In this document: positions 36,674 to 48,100 of the stretch, in pieces | Position numbering within the stretch: the first letter of the stretch is position 1 | Layout: every line of letters starts with the position of its first letter | DNA from: Copromyces sp. CBS 386.78 | Taxonomy: Eukaryota; Ascomycota; Sordariomycetes; Sordariales; Sordariaceae | Assembly (NCBI GenBank): GCA_030685235.1 | Contig: MU839094.1 | Span: forward strand, 186,001-250,000 | Direction: 5' to 3' | DNA: 64,000 bases | Translations under genes and position numbers: made by a program | Notes under the pieces: generated by a model | What the model saw: the letters and a program-made list of their open reading frames with translations, nothing else | What the model was told of the DNA's origin: nothing | Databases searched by the model: none

Positions 36674-38139
36674 CTAGCTGCGCCTGTTGAGCCTGTCGAG
36701 CATGCCGCGATCAATACGGTTTGCGTGGGGGTCGTTCTCCAAAAACCGATCCAAGCTCATTGGGTTCGAGGGGGCGCTGGGAGGAGGGATTCCAGGACGC
36801 GCGCTTGGCTGTAACGGAACAGTCGGCGCGGGGTTACCGGGGCTATTCCTGAGAGGAGTAGGCGCCCTATCTGACTCATAACCACCCTGAGGATATTGCT
36901 GCTGGTAGGTCGGCGGTGTGCCATTGCTGTGGTTTGAAGCTGGGGACCTGCGCCGAGGATCATCGTCGCGCGAGTTGTTCGGCGGAGGCAACCGCATCAC
37001 ATGTTCCTCGTCTTGTGGGCGAGGTCTCCGACGACTGGCATCTCTGTCATCGAATTGCGGGTAATGGAGACTGGGTGACTGGATTTGTGGTGGGGGAGGG
37101 TACTCTGAGCCGGAGTGCGGATAGCCACGAGGCGGCGGCGGTTGCGGCTGTTGCTGCGCAGATGAAGGCAGAGGCTGACCATAGGCTCCGTACAATGGCG
37201 TTCCAGGAGGAACACCGCCTGCCACCGCTGCTACGGGAACAAATGCCGTCGATGGATTGCTGCTAACAGGTTGGAAGATGCAATCGATGCGCAGTTTGTC
37301 GCAGTTGGAGCACTTGCCATTTGTTGTATTCTGGTACCCACTGCACCGGATCTGTCGAGCCAAAGAGTTAGCAAAAAGTTTGTGGAAAAAGGAACAGTTG
37401 AAACACAATATCTTGTACTTGCCTTCCTTTTCCGGCAATACTTGCACGCAATGGAGGTACGTTGACGCGGAGCAGCTTGTTGCGGCTGTGGTTGCGGGGG
37501 CGGAGGAGCACCAGGTCCGTATGGGTAGTTGGGCGCCGGGGGAAAACGATACGGGTACACGTCTGCACCATATCCGCCACCACGTCCCTGATGTGGCGGA
37601 CCCTGCTGGTAGTACGGATCCGACGGCATGCCTCTGTCTGGGTACTGTCCCCTCTCATCATAAGGCCTTCTGTCGTCGTACGGCCTTTGATCTTGTGCGG
37701 CTTGAACTGGCGGCAGTTGATACTGCGAAGTCGGCGGAGGGAATCCGCCGGCGGGTGGATTCGGATTCGGCGGGGCGTATCCGGGGGGATGAGTCGCAGA
37801 CATCGGAGGATAGCTACCGGAAGGCGGCGGATTTGGCGAACCGTACCCATTATTCGGTTGGGCTCGTGGATCCGCCCAGGCGCCCCTGGGATCGCCTCTG
37901 GGATCGCCCCTTGGATCTTGGGGGTACCTTTGTCCTGCCGCGAATCTTTGATCTGGGTAGCGCTGGTCGTGGGGATAGCCATTGGCCGGAGCCGGAGCCG
38001 ATGGATGCATCGCTATGTTGGTGGTCGTTAATGGCGGCAAGGGATACTGCGATCGCCTCTCTTCGTCGTCACCCGGAGGCGAAGGGTAGTTGGACTGCTC
38101 AGGTCCGTCTCTCGAAGGGTAACCTCTACCCGCCATCAT
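36674..38139 (-). CDS. Zn(II)2Cys6 Pro-rich transcription regulator
   Basis: Two exons: 38139-37423 and 37351-36674. The 72-nt intron begins with GC rather than GT (AAG|GCAAGT) and ends GACAG, with a GCTAACTC branch. The product is 464 aa. The zinc cluster, about residues 232-265, reads CKYCRKRK | IRC... then CSNCDKLRIDC: C-x2-C-x6-C-x10-C-x2-C-x6-C, with the intron falling inside it. The first 230 residues are Pro/Tyr/Gln/Gly-rich (repeated RGDP, RYP and RPYDERR-type segments), and the tail is Pro/Ser/Arg-rich. The cluster is central and no middle-homology region is seen. It is likely a nuclear DNA-binding regulator; the targets are unknown. Its promoter side faces a 19-kb stretch without genes, unusual for a gene of this size. 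Two adjacent in-frame ATGs start the frame. Confidence 0.85.
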
Positions 38140-39441
38140 AAGCCGGATCAGTGCTGGCCTTTCGACTCAAAGTCCGCTTGGCCGATAACGCACGGAAGAG
38201 CTTTCGTGTCGAAATAGAGCTTGGTTGTGACTACTAACGACCGTATTAGTAGCTGCGAGGGATGCGTATCGTGCTAGGCACGTTGAAGAGCGTGTTGTGC
38301 GACGTAGTTGGCGAAGGTAGAAGCAAGTTGGAGGTTGGACCTGCAACCCCGTAACCCAGGTGGCGTGTGGTGAAGAATAGCAAACAAAGCTGAGTCAAGC
38401 CGTCAAGAACAGCACATCGGCCGTCGCGCTTGTGTGGCGGAGGGAGTTGAAGTGCTTTCGTTCGGCAGAGAAAAAATAACCTTGGAAAGTGAACTGACTT
38501 TGCGTGTCTAGGCGCGATGACTTGGTAGGTGCGACTTGATGGTGACGAAAGGATCGTTTTGTCCTCAATCGAGGTTTTTTCAGTCCGACTCTCGTTTTCC
38601 TCTCGCCCCAGCGCAGGCGTAAAACGCAGGTGCAGGTAGGGACGGGCCGGGGCCGTGACCGATGACGATGCGCCGAGGTCCCAGTATCACACGTCGAATT
38701 AAGGGCTGGTCAGAATGGCTATTCTGCACTGGCCGATGGTTCGTGGCGACACAGATGGTAGCGAGAGAGAAGAAAAAAATACGACGCAAGGAAAAAAAGG
38801 TCGTGGCAGCGAAACGTGGCCGGTGACCGGTGTCTGTGTTAGGTTTCTGCTAAGTAAAAGTTGCGCGCGGGTTGAAGAGGGAAATTTTGAGAGGTTGGAT
38901 TGCGGAGAGATGATGGAAGAAGCGAGCTGATTATTATTTCAAAAGGACTCGCCCGGCTTTTGACGGATTGGCATGGTTGCCCGCTGTGTTGGGTCACAGG
39001 CTCAGACCAAGACCAGTGCCACGGCAGCTTCCATTCCAACCCGACCGACGGTGGACTGGGTGCTTAGTGCCCGCTAGTGCCTTTTTCTGAGCTCTAGCGT
39101 GCAGGCTACCTGCGTTGCATGCGATGGGGCAGGTAAGCCGGACCGTTTGGCTGGACGTTACCGTATGGTAGCCAGGGAAGGTAGCACTGCAGCGCAGATA
39201 CGGCAGCAGATACGGTGTGCGCAGTTATAACTGCCCCCTGTATGAAAGATTCCGTATCCATGCAGTATCTCCAAGTTTCTGTCAGTATGCGGAGGAGCGG
39301 GGCGGTACGTACCGCCCGGCTTAGCATCATGATCCATGCACCGACCTTGGAACTGCGCGCTGCTGCTGGGACGACGCTTGGAGCAGGACCTCCCGTTAAA
39401 ACGGGCAGGGCAGCCAATCTTGGCCCGCAATTTGTACACTC

Positions 39442-39785
39442 TACACCTTACCTCTGGTATGTTTGTTAGTTTGGTACATAAAACGCTATCTCTACTCTCT
39501 AAGGCTAATAGCGGAAAAGAAGGGCTTCGAGCGGATGAGCGCTGTAGGGGACTGCCTTCTTATACCCTTCAGCCTTAAGGGCCTTGAAAGAGACGGAGAA
39601 GGGCATGAGAGGCGTCTGAAATAGACAGAGAGAGATAGAAAAGAGGCTTATAGCGTTCTACGCCCTAGTCTTGGTGTCGATGGCTTCAAATGAGAATTAG
39701 AAGGAGGCCAATGAGCACTCCAATTCTCCCCTGTTCAACCCATAGCTGAAGAACCAAACTAATAAACAACTAGTCTTGTATTGTA
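39442..39785. mobile_element. MITE-like TIR element, copy B (344 bp)
   Basis: Ends TACACCTTACCTCTGGTATG (left) and the reverse-complement-related AACTAGTCTTGTATTGTA (right) enclose the core TIR TGTTTGTTAGTTTGGT / ACCAAACTAATAAACA. Its body aligns with copy A, sharing blocks such as GGGCTTCGAGCGGATG and GACTGCCTTCTTATA. At transition differences it generally holds the C or G, so it is the less mutated copy. It carries an extra internal purine-rich segment of about 20-25 bp and has no coding capacity. Confidence 0.8.
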
Positions 39786-42700
39786 TGTTGCTCATCAATC
39801 CAAGGTTTACTGTGTAGGAAGACACGGTATTTTTATTGGAAAGAACTCCACGTTTAATCTACACTGGCAAACAGACACCTGTCCTATCTTTAGATGCTAC
39901 ATACTTGGGCAGTGTTGATGTTACCGGGAACCAAGAACTGAAGTCAGTTTGAAGATCAAGCGAGCAAAAAGGGTTGTACGTGCTGAGAGGACGTCCCGAG
40001 AAGCAACGAGACTTCAGTTGGCGGAAGGCGAGCGGCAAGACTAGGGCGCCCTTTGAAAGGTCAGCCGGAGTGTCCTCGAGGAGTGAAAGGGAAGACAAGG
40101 ACGGGAGGGGGACTGAAAGTTTCTGGACATATGACACCAGACTATGGGAAAGGGTTGAGGCTCGCTTCCCCTTGCCAGCGGTCAACTTGACCGATGTGTG
40201 AAGGCGGGGCGGGTGCTGCGCGCCGGGACTGCCCGTTTCGAACGGGGCCGCCCAGGCGGTTCGATGCCCATCACGCGTCATCCGAGTCACATCGGACAAC
40301 GACCCGGGAACCAGGCAATATTCGCGTGTCGTCCTAGGAGCATCGTGATAATCAGAAATTCCGACCGATACATGGCAAAATGATGGTAGCCGTACATGCC
40401 ATTCAGGAATCGGCTTAGGCTGTCGGTGTCAAAAAATGAGGGGAGGGTCACGAGTGTTCCTTTGCCCAGTTAAAAATGTTTTTAGAAACGTTGAAAATTC
40501 GTAACGATGCGGCTTCACTCCCTAACATCATCAACAACAGTTTCCAGGTTGTTATGACCTCAGCTATTGGTAAGGGCCGTATAAGGTAGGTATATTTAAT
40601 GGTACCCCTTGGTTGTACCTTTGACAACATTGGCCACCACCAGACTAGGCCCATAGGTGGGTGGGTTCTTTTAGGGGGCCCACCCGCCAAACCCGCCCAT
40701 CCTTAGCAAGCTGGAAGCAACAACGGCATAACAATGGAAAGGTCATGCCCGATAGGTTCTCCTCCACTCACTGCCGTCCTGGTCTTCATCAGCCTACCGG
40801 AACGCCAGCAGCCTGGCATCGTTTATTATGGACATGACCGATCGCATCGCAAAGATTCGCGATTAGCAGGTGGTTGCAGATGGGGCCGCAGCTCCTCGCT
40901 TAGTCGCTTTTGCCAAGAAATCGGGTTCTCCTCATTCCAGTTACCAAAGTCCCACCCCAGGGGAAGTTAGCATTTCTCGAGATACCAAGCGCACAGTCCC
41001 TCCCCCAAGCAAGCAGATACTTGGCGTACCTACCTACAACTGACAGTACGTGAGAGATGACGCGACGACAGATATTCGCTTCAGATACCGAGGAGTCATT
41101 GATGATGTGCGCATCAGGGATGGACGGCAGTACAGCTCGTATACCTACATAGGTACCTCGTACCTTTCATGTAGGTTGAGGTATCTGCCAAGGTGCGACG
41201 GTGAGCACTAATCTGTTGTTCATGCCCCAAGAACTTGATCGTTCCATACAGCGGTATTCCAGGCATCAAGTCTCGGCCCGTGAGATCGCGGTCGATCAGC
41301 CGGCATTCCTACCCAGATTGGTACCAACAGGAGGCCGGTATACATTTCCAAGGTCAATCTTACCTCTATAGCTCTTCATGCGACATGGTGATCATGATCG
41401 TTTGATATTACCTGATAGATTGGACAAATCTCAGTAGATGTGTCCCTATATCACCCTCATCATGGCTTTCTAGGATCAGGGTTCTACTTTTCCAAGACTA
41501 ACATTTTGTTCAAGCAGGGGAGCAGCATCCATGTTCAGCGACAGTCAGAAGTCTACCAAACACTACGACGTGCTTAACGCGATATCCTCCAATTCTCAAA
41601 ACAAGCACTGTCTGCTAATTAGAGTCAGGACAATTTGGGCGTTAGTTGACTCTGATTCGGAATCTGCGTCGGGACGTCAGACGTGGCACCAACAGTCTCG
41701 GGAATTTCACTGTCGTGGCCCGAGACACGGAGGCGCTCTAGCAATCCTCTCACCCATTCTCATCAGAAACACACATCTACCCTTGACCAAGTCTTTGTGG
41801 GAAACGGTGTACAAAGGCGCAAACGGACCGTCAGACGCGCAACTACTTCACTGTCTTCGTACGGCCTGGTGGTCAAGGGAAAGACGGGCCCTCCAAACAT
41901 TGCCATGTACAGCGCCATGCGGTGTAGCCTCCAGACAAGTCTCCTTTTTCATGATCGGTCAAGCGTGGGAGGCACGGCAACGGAGATGGATAGGTAGCTT
42001 GTCCCATCTCTGCGGAAGACAACGGCAGACGGGAAGCGACCGGGACATTGAAGCACAATCCACACTCAACACCATGACATATGCATCTTCTCGGGATAGT
42101 GGCTTCGGTTGGCTGGTTGGCAAGTTGGTGGGCTGGTTGCTCGTTCTTCCCCCTCATTTATGGATCTGGTTGGGCCGTTAAAACAGGTTGGTTACACCAA
42201 GGGCACAACCCCTTGGCCTCGGGATGAAGATGTCGTCGACAAAAAGGCCTAGAGGCACTGTCTCAAATCAGCATGGTGAACGGCTGTGAGCCGTCCCAGT
42301 GCCGCAACCGCTATGATTTTCAACACACACGACGATCGCAAGTGCCCGCCAGTACCGGGCGATTTGGTGTTTCCAGTCTGTCTCATTTTGATGCCAGAAG
42401 ACTGGACAGCAAACCAAAGGTTGGGTGGTCGATGGGCGCGAACTCGGACAGGCTAAATAGGGGTAAATACTCCATTCGATATGGCTTTCTGATGCTCAGA
42501 GCAATCTGGCGGGGTGGTCCTTGTAAGTCCATTTGTCTGAACGTACAGGCATCATGGGAGCCTGACGCTGGATGCGTGGCGGCCCAGAAATGGAACCCAG
42601 GCATGGAAATGTGACCGAAAAGCAGTGTATGATCTCACATTGTGCACCGCAGTCGGCTCGAGCATGCCTTGTCGAAAGGCAGCACTCGGTGTCCGATTCG

Positions 42701-44759
42701 CGAACTCCCGTTTCCCGTGACTATAGTGCACCGGGTTCACCCGTCTGTTACGCCGTCCTGTCAAGTGAAGGGAACGGAGGCGCCTCCGCATGGCACGGTC
42801 GCACTCCAGAAATGGTGGTACGCGTGCTACACGGTTTCCCAAGCTCGAACCCCTCAAGCCTCTGGGCGTCACAAACCGCACAACCATCATGTTGGCCTGG
42901 AATCCTGCTCAGTCTTGTCTTTTAATCGTTGAAGTCCACTCTGCGAGTTCGCTTCGAGTGTTTCCCCGGAGATTGTGGTAACGGGAGAGTCTCGTGAAGA
43001 ACAAAAGGTAATATGACAATTGAAAGCGAGATTGAGAAGAATCAGACCCATCGGATTGTAGCTTCCTTTTCTTTTCGCCTCCACTTGGTAGACCTACTGT
43101 ACCAGCCCCCGGTTTCTTCTAAACCATAGCTCCCGTCCTAACGTGTCAGATTCTCAGAAGCAGCTTTGCCGCCCCCTAAAGCACCTGCCGTTGCTAACAC
43201 TGATGGGTTTCATTGCGATTTTACGCCGATCAAAGTTTTGATCTCCTGTGTCTGTCTTCCCAGACGCAGCTTAAGGTGAAAAGGTTTCGAATCAAAATTC
43301 AAATGTGCCTTTGACAGGTCTTGCCCGCCAACTACCACACACCCTGTGACGGAGCACTTTCAACGAGGCCAACAAGATTTGTTCGATTTGACACCAACGA
43401 AACGGCATGCATTCCAGCTGTTCAAGTCAGGGTAGCCGGCATTTTGCAGCAGCACAGCAGCACAGGCAGGAAACTTGTTCACTCCCGCATGTTGAAAGAT
43501 GCTGCCGAGGTTTGGACGACAGCGACGTTCTTCAGAACACCAACACGATTGGATGCTTCTTACTCCGGCGTTTTACACTGGTTTCCAGCGCACTGGATCG
43601 ACTCAGCGGCAACGGGCAAGCCACTCGCCCGTTTCGGAATCAAGCCAGCCCTCGCTAGCCAAACGATGGTGATCGCAAGCCAACGAGACATCATTCTTGA
43701 CACCCTTACTCCAGCGTATGCTACACAATTTCGGTGTCCAAGATATTTCTTCGTGATGAAGAGATCTGATAAAATTGGACGAGATTTCCCTATTGTTATT
43801 GTATAGGTCCTCCCCTTCAGCATCAACCCCCCTCGCATGTTTTGAAAGCTATATGCCCCATGATGCTGATATCCACTAGCCCCAGATTTCAAACATTGGC
43901 ATCCGTGTCAGAGAATCCCAACAAGCCGCTTCGGAATCCACTATCACGAAAAGGGGGCCACAAAAATGCAAGTTCCAGGCTCTTTTTCAATACGGAGCCG
44001 TGTGTGCATCGGCTTTGTGCCACCCCGGTAGTCAAGCAAAGGTGGGTGCTTGGACCTCCTTTTACGGTGTTTCCTCCCCGCTCAAGGATACCAACGGGAT
44101 GTCAATATTAGAAGCTACCTTACCATCTCTGAGTTCTCCAGCCATTCAGTCATCTCTACATCTCCGGTTGTCATGCCCAGATGCCCCGCCACAAAATAGG
44201 TACTCGCGGCCCAGACCGGTTGGCTTCGCTCGATGCCTCCGCTCCAATGCATTCATTACGTGATGGACCGCTTTCAGGGGTTCCAAAGACGGAGGGCAGC
44301 CACCCAGCACTACCAGAATTGGAGGACTTGGTTCCCGCCATCGGTTCGGACAGGCCCTCTCCAAGAAAGTGGGCGCGCAATGCTTACCTACACTCCTTGC
44401 TACATACTGTAATGTCATGCCTCCCTTCCCGCGCCCCGTTGTTGTGGCCCGTCTGCTGGATCCACGGGGATGGGTTCCAGGCGGGTCGTTGTACTGTTAG
44501 ACCTGCAAATAACGATCACGTCCGTTCCGCGCATCTTGATCGTCATAACCATGTTATCGTTATTCAAAGGCCAGCCATTACAGGCTCCTGGCCAAACAGA
44601 AGGCCACTAGCAAGCAAAAAGGGTCTATTACTAGCTGTCACGAGTATGTCAGACCCTGTCACAGGCCGTCTCAGGTGTTCAAGTTTACACGAGTCACGTT
44701 ATCACGAGGGTAAACGAGATGGTGCACAACTTGTTGTATTGAAAACGTTTAAAAAAAGA

Positions 44760-45130
44760 AGAAAAGAAGAAAAGGTGAAGTAGGAAAATTCCTAGTTAAA
44801 TACATGGGTAGGGGTCACGTGTTTGGATTGAACTTGTCATGCAAGAATATTATTAAGGCATGCAGTCAATATTTAGCATTAGGACCCCTGAAAATAACGA
44901 TTTTGGTACAGTTCGTGCTCGAAATCTGATCGAAATCGTAATATGGAGGTTGATCGTTACTCGCATACAAATTTATACAGTTACCCTGATTTGACCGTAA
45001 TGGTCAGAATATCGTTATATCGCTGATCGTTATGTGACAGTACTGTCCGTTAAGCTCCTGAATCGGTTGGCTGATCTCGGTTCCCAGATCTTCCACTTTA
45101 TAAGGTAGACAATACTTATGCTCTCTTATC
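44760..45130. other. AT-rich island with repeated CGTTA/TAACG words
   Basis: This is locally much richer in A and T than its surroundings. Short words TGATCGTTA (twice) and other CGTAAT, TAACGAT and CGTTAT variants recur on both strands. It may be a decayed repeat, but no terminal repeats can be defined with confidence. Confidence 0.35.
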
Positions 45131-48100
45131 TCACACAGTCAGAACCATTGATGATCAAGTGGTAAGGTAGCCGCCAACAACCGGGCCCATGTAAGGGAAC
45201 CTTTCATCACTATTACACAGGAAGAGCGCTCCTGCTCGACGGAATGTCTACGATTGGCAATCACCAGGCTTTGGTGATTTGGTAACAATCATCCTGATCC
45301 AAGACGGAGCGACCAGCGGCTCGACCATGGTGGGTACTGAGATGGTTCAGACCATCCCGCTCCTTTTAGGCTCATCCCGCTGTTGTCATCTTCTTCCCGA
45401 GTCAAGGTCCACTTCTTCTTCTGCACCTTGATACCGTTTTGATAGCTCTTGCATGAAGTGTGAGATTCGTGTACGGAGTGAGGTCTTGGTTAGCAGTGTT
45501 GGCGGCCCATGCGGATTATAAAGCGCGTTAATGTTACCTACTAGTTGCGGAGCGTCGTGCCTCACAACTGGGTGCACAGAAAGCGGGCTGGCGGCGACGC
45601 GGCGTTGCCCTAACTCGTGCGCATTTTGTATCTCAACCCCCTCACCCGCTCACCGTTCTGCAGCCACAAGTCTTTGTTTCCCACCCAACATCAGTTGCCT
45701 CTAAAGCAGCGGCCTCACACCTCAGTATCAAACTGGACCTGGCCGGCGCCTAAAAATGGTGCTCTGAGGTGTTGGTGTAACGACCCCCCGGCGGTTGAGC
45801 GCATGCACCTGTGTTTGCTTACGATCTCATTTACCGAGACATGCCCCAAGAGAGACGGGAGGTAGGTTTGTTTAGCAGGAGGACACTGCCTATCCAATGG
45901 GGAGGCAGCAAGCCAACAAGCAAGGCGTCGGGCAACGCGGCAGGGGCGTGTACTGTATACCCGAATATACACATATACTGTACCGGTAAATAATTTCGGT
46001 ATGCGTAATTCAACATTGTCGTGTTGATCTCTTGTACCAAGGTATCTTGCCCAGTTCTGTCTGTGCCTGCCTGTAGCTCCCAGAGCCATTCTTGACAAAT
46101 GGCGGGATTGTCGAAGAAGCAAAGTCGAACAACTCATGGATGCCTTTACCGGTTTCCTGGAACTGTCTCATCGATCGCAAAATGTTGGTGCATTCTGTCA
46201 TGTGTTAGAATGAAAGGAAAGGAGAACTGATCACACCCCGCAGCGAAGGGCGGCTCCGAGGCGGATTTACGCGAAAGCGATGCTGACATTCATCCGGACA
46301 GTTTCTTGAATCAAATCCCTCTCCTCAGCTCGTTCCATTATTCTTGCTGTCGAATATGAGCTTTTAGGACAATCATGGCCTCTGATTTAACTACATTTAC
46401 AGGAGGAAACAACAAATACCATTTGCCTCACACGGAGCGCCTGAGGACAGCAACTTGAACAAAGCAACAGAATGTGCCAGGTTGAAGGGAGTGCCACAAC
46501 TTATGTCAAGCATTTAACGCTGCAAGGAAGTTTGGCCTGGTCGAATCCGGTGGAGATGGAATGCGAAAGTGGACGGTGAGATCTTCCGGTTGCCAGATGA
46601 CCATTGCTGTGTGGTCAACAACTGCCCAGCTTCCTCCAACAAAATGTATGGCCCAACGGCCCCAACCTATTTTTCTATTAGAAAACCAGCGTCCTTCACC
46701 GTGTCTTTCACCGTGAATGCCGGCGGGACACTTCCCCAGTTGTGTGCGGCTTGCTGTTACAGATGTACATTGCGGTCATGACACTGTGGATATGCAAACA
46801 GTTCCCGTTCGGTCCCGTGAATCGGGATACGTGGCCGGGACGGCAGTGATCCCTTCTACCCTTCTCAAAACAAAAGAGAGGATGGCGTCCGGAATGCTTC
46901 ATCTCCATCCCGTACCTGGTCGCTCCGTATGGACAAGTTTCCCTACCGATTTCCTGTTCCTGAAATCGTAAGTGGCACATACTATTGTGTCTTGTCTTGT
47001 GTCGGGACTCGGGACCGCGTCTGTGATATCGTATTTGTCTCGGAGAATCCCAACTGAAAGTCTTTTTCTTTGTGTCTCGAGGCCGTTGGTGAGCACGATG
47101 ACGGGGCAGGCTACAAGCTTTGGCAGGGACCCTGGGTATAAAAGTTATGTGGAATGCAGTCAGTTGACGACCGATGGAGGTGAGCACTTGCTCATATCTC
47201 ACATCCACGAGATGAGATGACCAACTCTTATTACAGCAATCTGCAAGGCGAGTCCCCATTGTAGCTGCTGACCTCTTAGCTCTCGATGGTCAGATGGCGG
47301 CCACCAATGCACAGAGAGATTTGGTTGGTGTTGGCGTTATCATCTTCGTCAACCATGCTCGTAGTGATTGAGGAGAGCCAACACAGCTGTAGGCAAGCGG
47401 CACAGGCCGAAACAAAGCCCGCCAAGTTTGGCTGCGGGCGCGAGACAAGAGTTGCTCTCTTCTTCCCCGCCACGGCGCTTGTCTGGCGGCCGGGAAAAGC
47501 GGTCTGCATGTCTGCAACCGGCTCAGACTGACCCAGCTAGCAACCCATCGACTCTCATGACCACGTTTGGTCTGCGAAAAATGAAGTTCAATCATGTCTT
47601 GATAATAAGCCGGGTCGCTGTTAAGCTGACAAGCGCTGGGAGGGGGAGGGTTAGGGGCGATGCAGTTGGAAAGAAACCGAAGAGGCCTGGCTTCTGGCTG
47701 CTAGCGCCCTTTCTTGGCAGTCACGTGGAGAAACATTCCTGTACTCCACCATGCCTTTCGGCGGGCTGGCGGGAACACCGAAAAAAAATCTCCCCTCGAC
47801 ACCCTGTCTCTCTACCGCGAGCGTCGTATTACGACATGGAGAGGGTGTGGCGTCAATCTTTTCTTTCTTTTTTTTCCTCTCCTGTTTCCACCCTCTCCTT
47901 TTCTGAAGACGACCATGGCCGATCTACTTTCCCGGTATCTGGGGTCAGCCTGTCAGACCTCGTTCCTTCTCCCCGGGGCTGGCTGGGCCAGGAGAGAGAG
48001 CATTCCGCCGTCTGCGTTGATCCACTTCATTTGACTGGAGCCTTCAACTTAAGTCCAGGGCTCGCCCCAGGTCCCGTCACGGTCCGTCCGGCCAGTCGGC

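Noticed and set aside
41531..42181. 216-codon plus frame in the gene desert
   Set aside because: Random-looking composition rich in Trp/Arg/Ser, no domain and no conserved-looking segment.
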